Source: Seminavis robusta (taxonomy: Eukaryota > Bacillariophyta > Bacillariophyceae > Naviculales > Naviculaceae). From it: DNA of 40,755 bases. Made by a program: the position numbers and the translations under genes. Shown piece after piece: positions 40,456-40,755 of the stretch. The stretch is from positions 1-40,755 of the forward strand of contig CAICTM010000983.1 of NCBI GenBank assembly GCA_903772945.1, given 5' to 3'. Position 1 is the first letter of the stretch; each line of letters starts with the position of its first letter. The notes under the pieces are model-generated. The model saw only the letters and a program-made list of their open reading frames with translations, did not search any database and was not told the origin of the DNA.

Positions 40456-40755
40456 GGTGAGATAATGAACCTAAAAGGAAATAACAAACAAAAGTACTTG
40501 CGGCTTTGTGTTAGTAAGAGTCGCAAGTAATGATAATGAAAGAAAAAGAGTAACTTCGTATTGAGTTACACCCTTGAGTTACCGTTGTTAATAGTAATCG
40601 AGCGAATTTTCGAAATTGTTTGACAATGGCCAAACGCCTAGTACACGGCTGCGTAGAATGTACGCAGGAAGTTTCTTTTGCTTGATGTGCAAATTCCAAC
40701 CGAACTTGCTTCTGAATTCAGAGTAACTACGATCGGAATATTGTGAGTTAGACTT
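40456..40755. other. Leader/LTR side of the gypsy element, to window edge
   Basis: It lies upstream of the Gag start in minus sense. No coding frame is supported, and the LTR cannot be delimited because its partner was not found. Confidence 0.3.

Overview
The window looks like nuclear DNA of a photosynthetic stramenopile, most probably a pennate diatom. I infer this from the following: short GT-AG introns of mostly 81-94 bp in otherwise compact genes; a sulfolipid synthase (SQD2 type) with a signal-peptide-plus-Phe plastid presequence; a GABA-B-like class C receptor; ankyrin and vWFD/choice-of-anchor-K proteins; and diatom-style Copia, Ty3/gypsy and PIF/Harbinger elements. The species itself is not provable from the sequence. 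All exon boundaries below were read by hand from splice consensus and reading frame.

Layout. 1-2.1 kb: edge of a Copia-like gag (minus strand), a short copy of a minisatellite-bearing dispersed element, and hairpin repeats. 2.1-3.8 kb: SQD2 (+). 4.0-5.0 kb: an internally deleted PIF/Harbinger transposon with intact TIRs and a TTA target duplication. 5.4-10.1 kb: a 1,504-aa UPF1-type helicase (-), head to head with an ARFRP1/Arl3-like GTPase (+, 10.6-12.0 kb). 13.4-15.0 kb: nucleoredoxin-like protein (+). 16.8-19.1 kb: SUMO-like/BTB protein (+), converging on an Oxa1/Cox18 insertase (-, 19.4-20.7 kb), which is head to head with GRASP (+, 21.0-22.7 kb). 24.5-27.3 kb: secreted vWFD protein and ankyrin protein (+), then a decayed vWFD paralogue (27.6-28.4 kb). 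30.1-32.8 kb: class C GPCR (+) with a periplasmic-binding-protein ectodomain and a three-fold repeated cytoplasmic tail. 33.1-34.2 kb: the long copy of the minisatellite element, in opposite orientation to the short one. 34.2-40.8 kb: gene-poor, with a tandem exon-like array, a ~170-bp satellite, one orphan ORF and a frameshifted, internally deleted Ty3/gypsy element (-).

The genes are mostly housekeeping or cell-biological single genes and not a pathway cluster. Two Golgi/trans-Golgi components (ARFRP1-like and GRASP) lie within 12 kb. The most unusual points are: the ARFRP1-like protein has lost the canonical G4 motif and the catalytic Gln; a 16-nt micro-exon encodes most of a Walker A motif, and in a second gene an intron splits a thioredoxin CGPC motif; the GPCR tail carries three copies of a P-x-DVL...GW-x-G-x-T-x-TQV module; a SUMO-like fold is fused to an interrupted BTB domain; and the dispersed element has fixed ends but a variable number of ~150-bp internal units.
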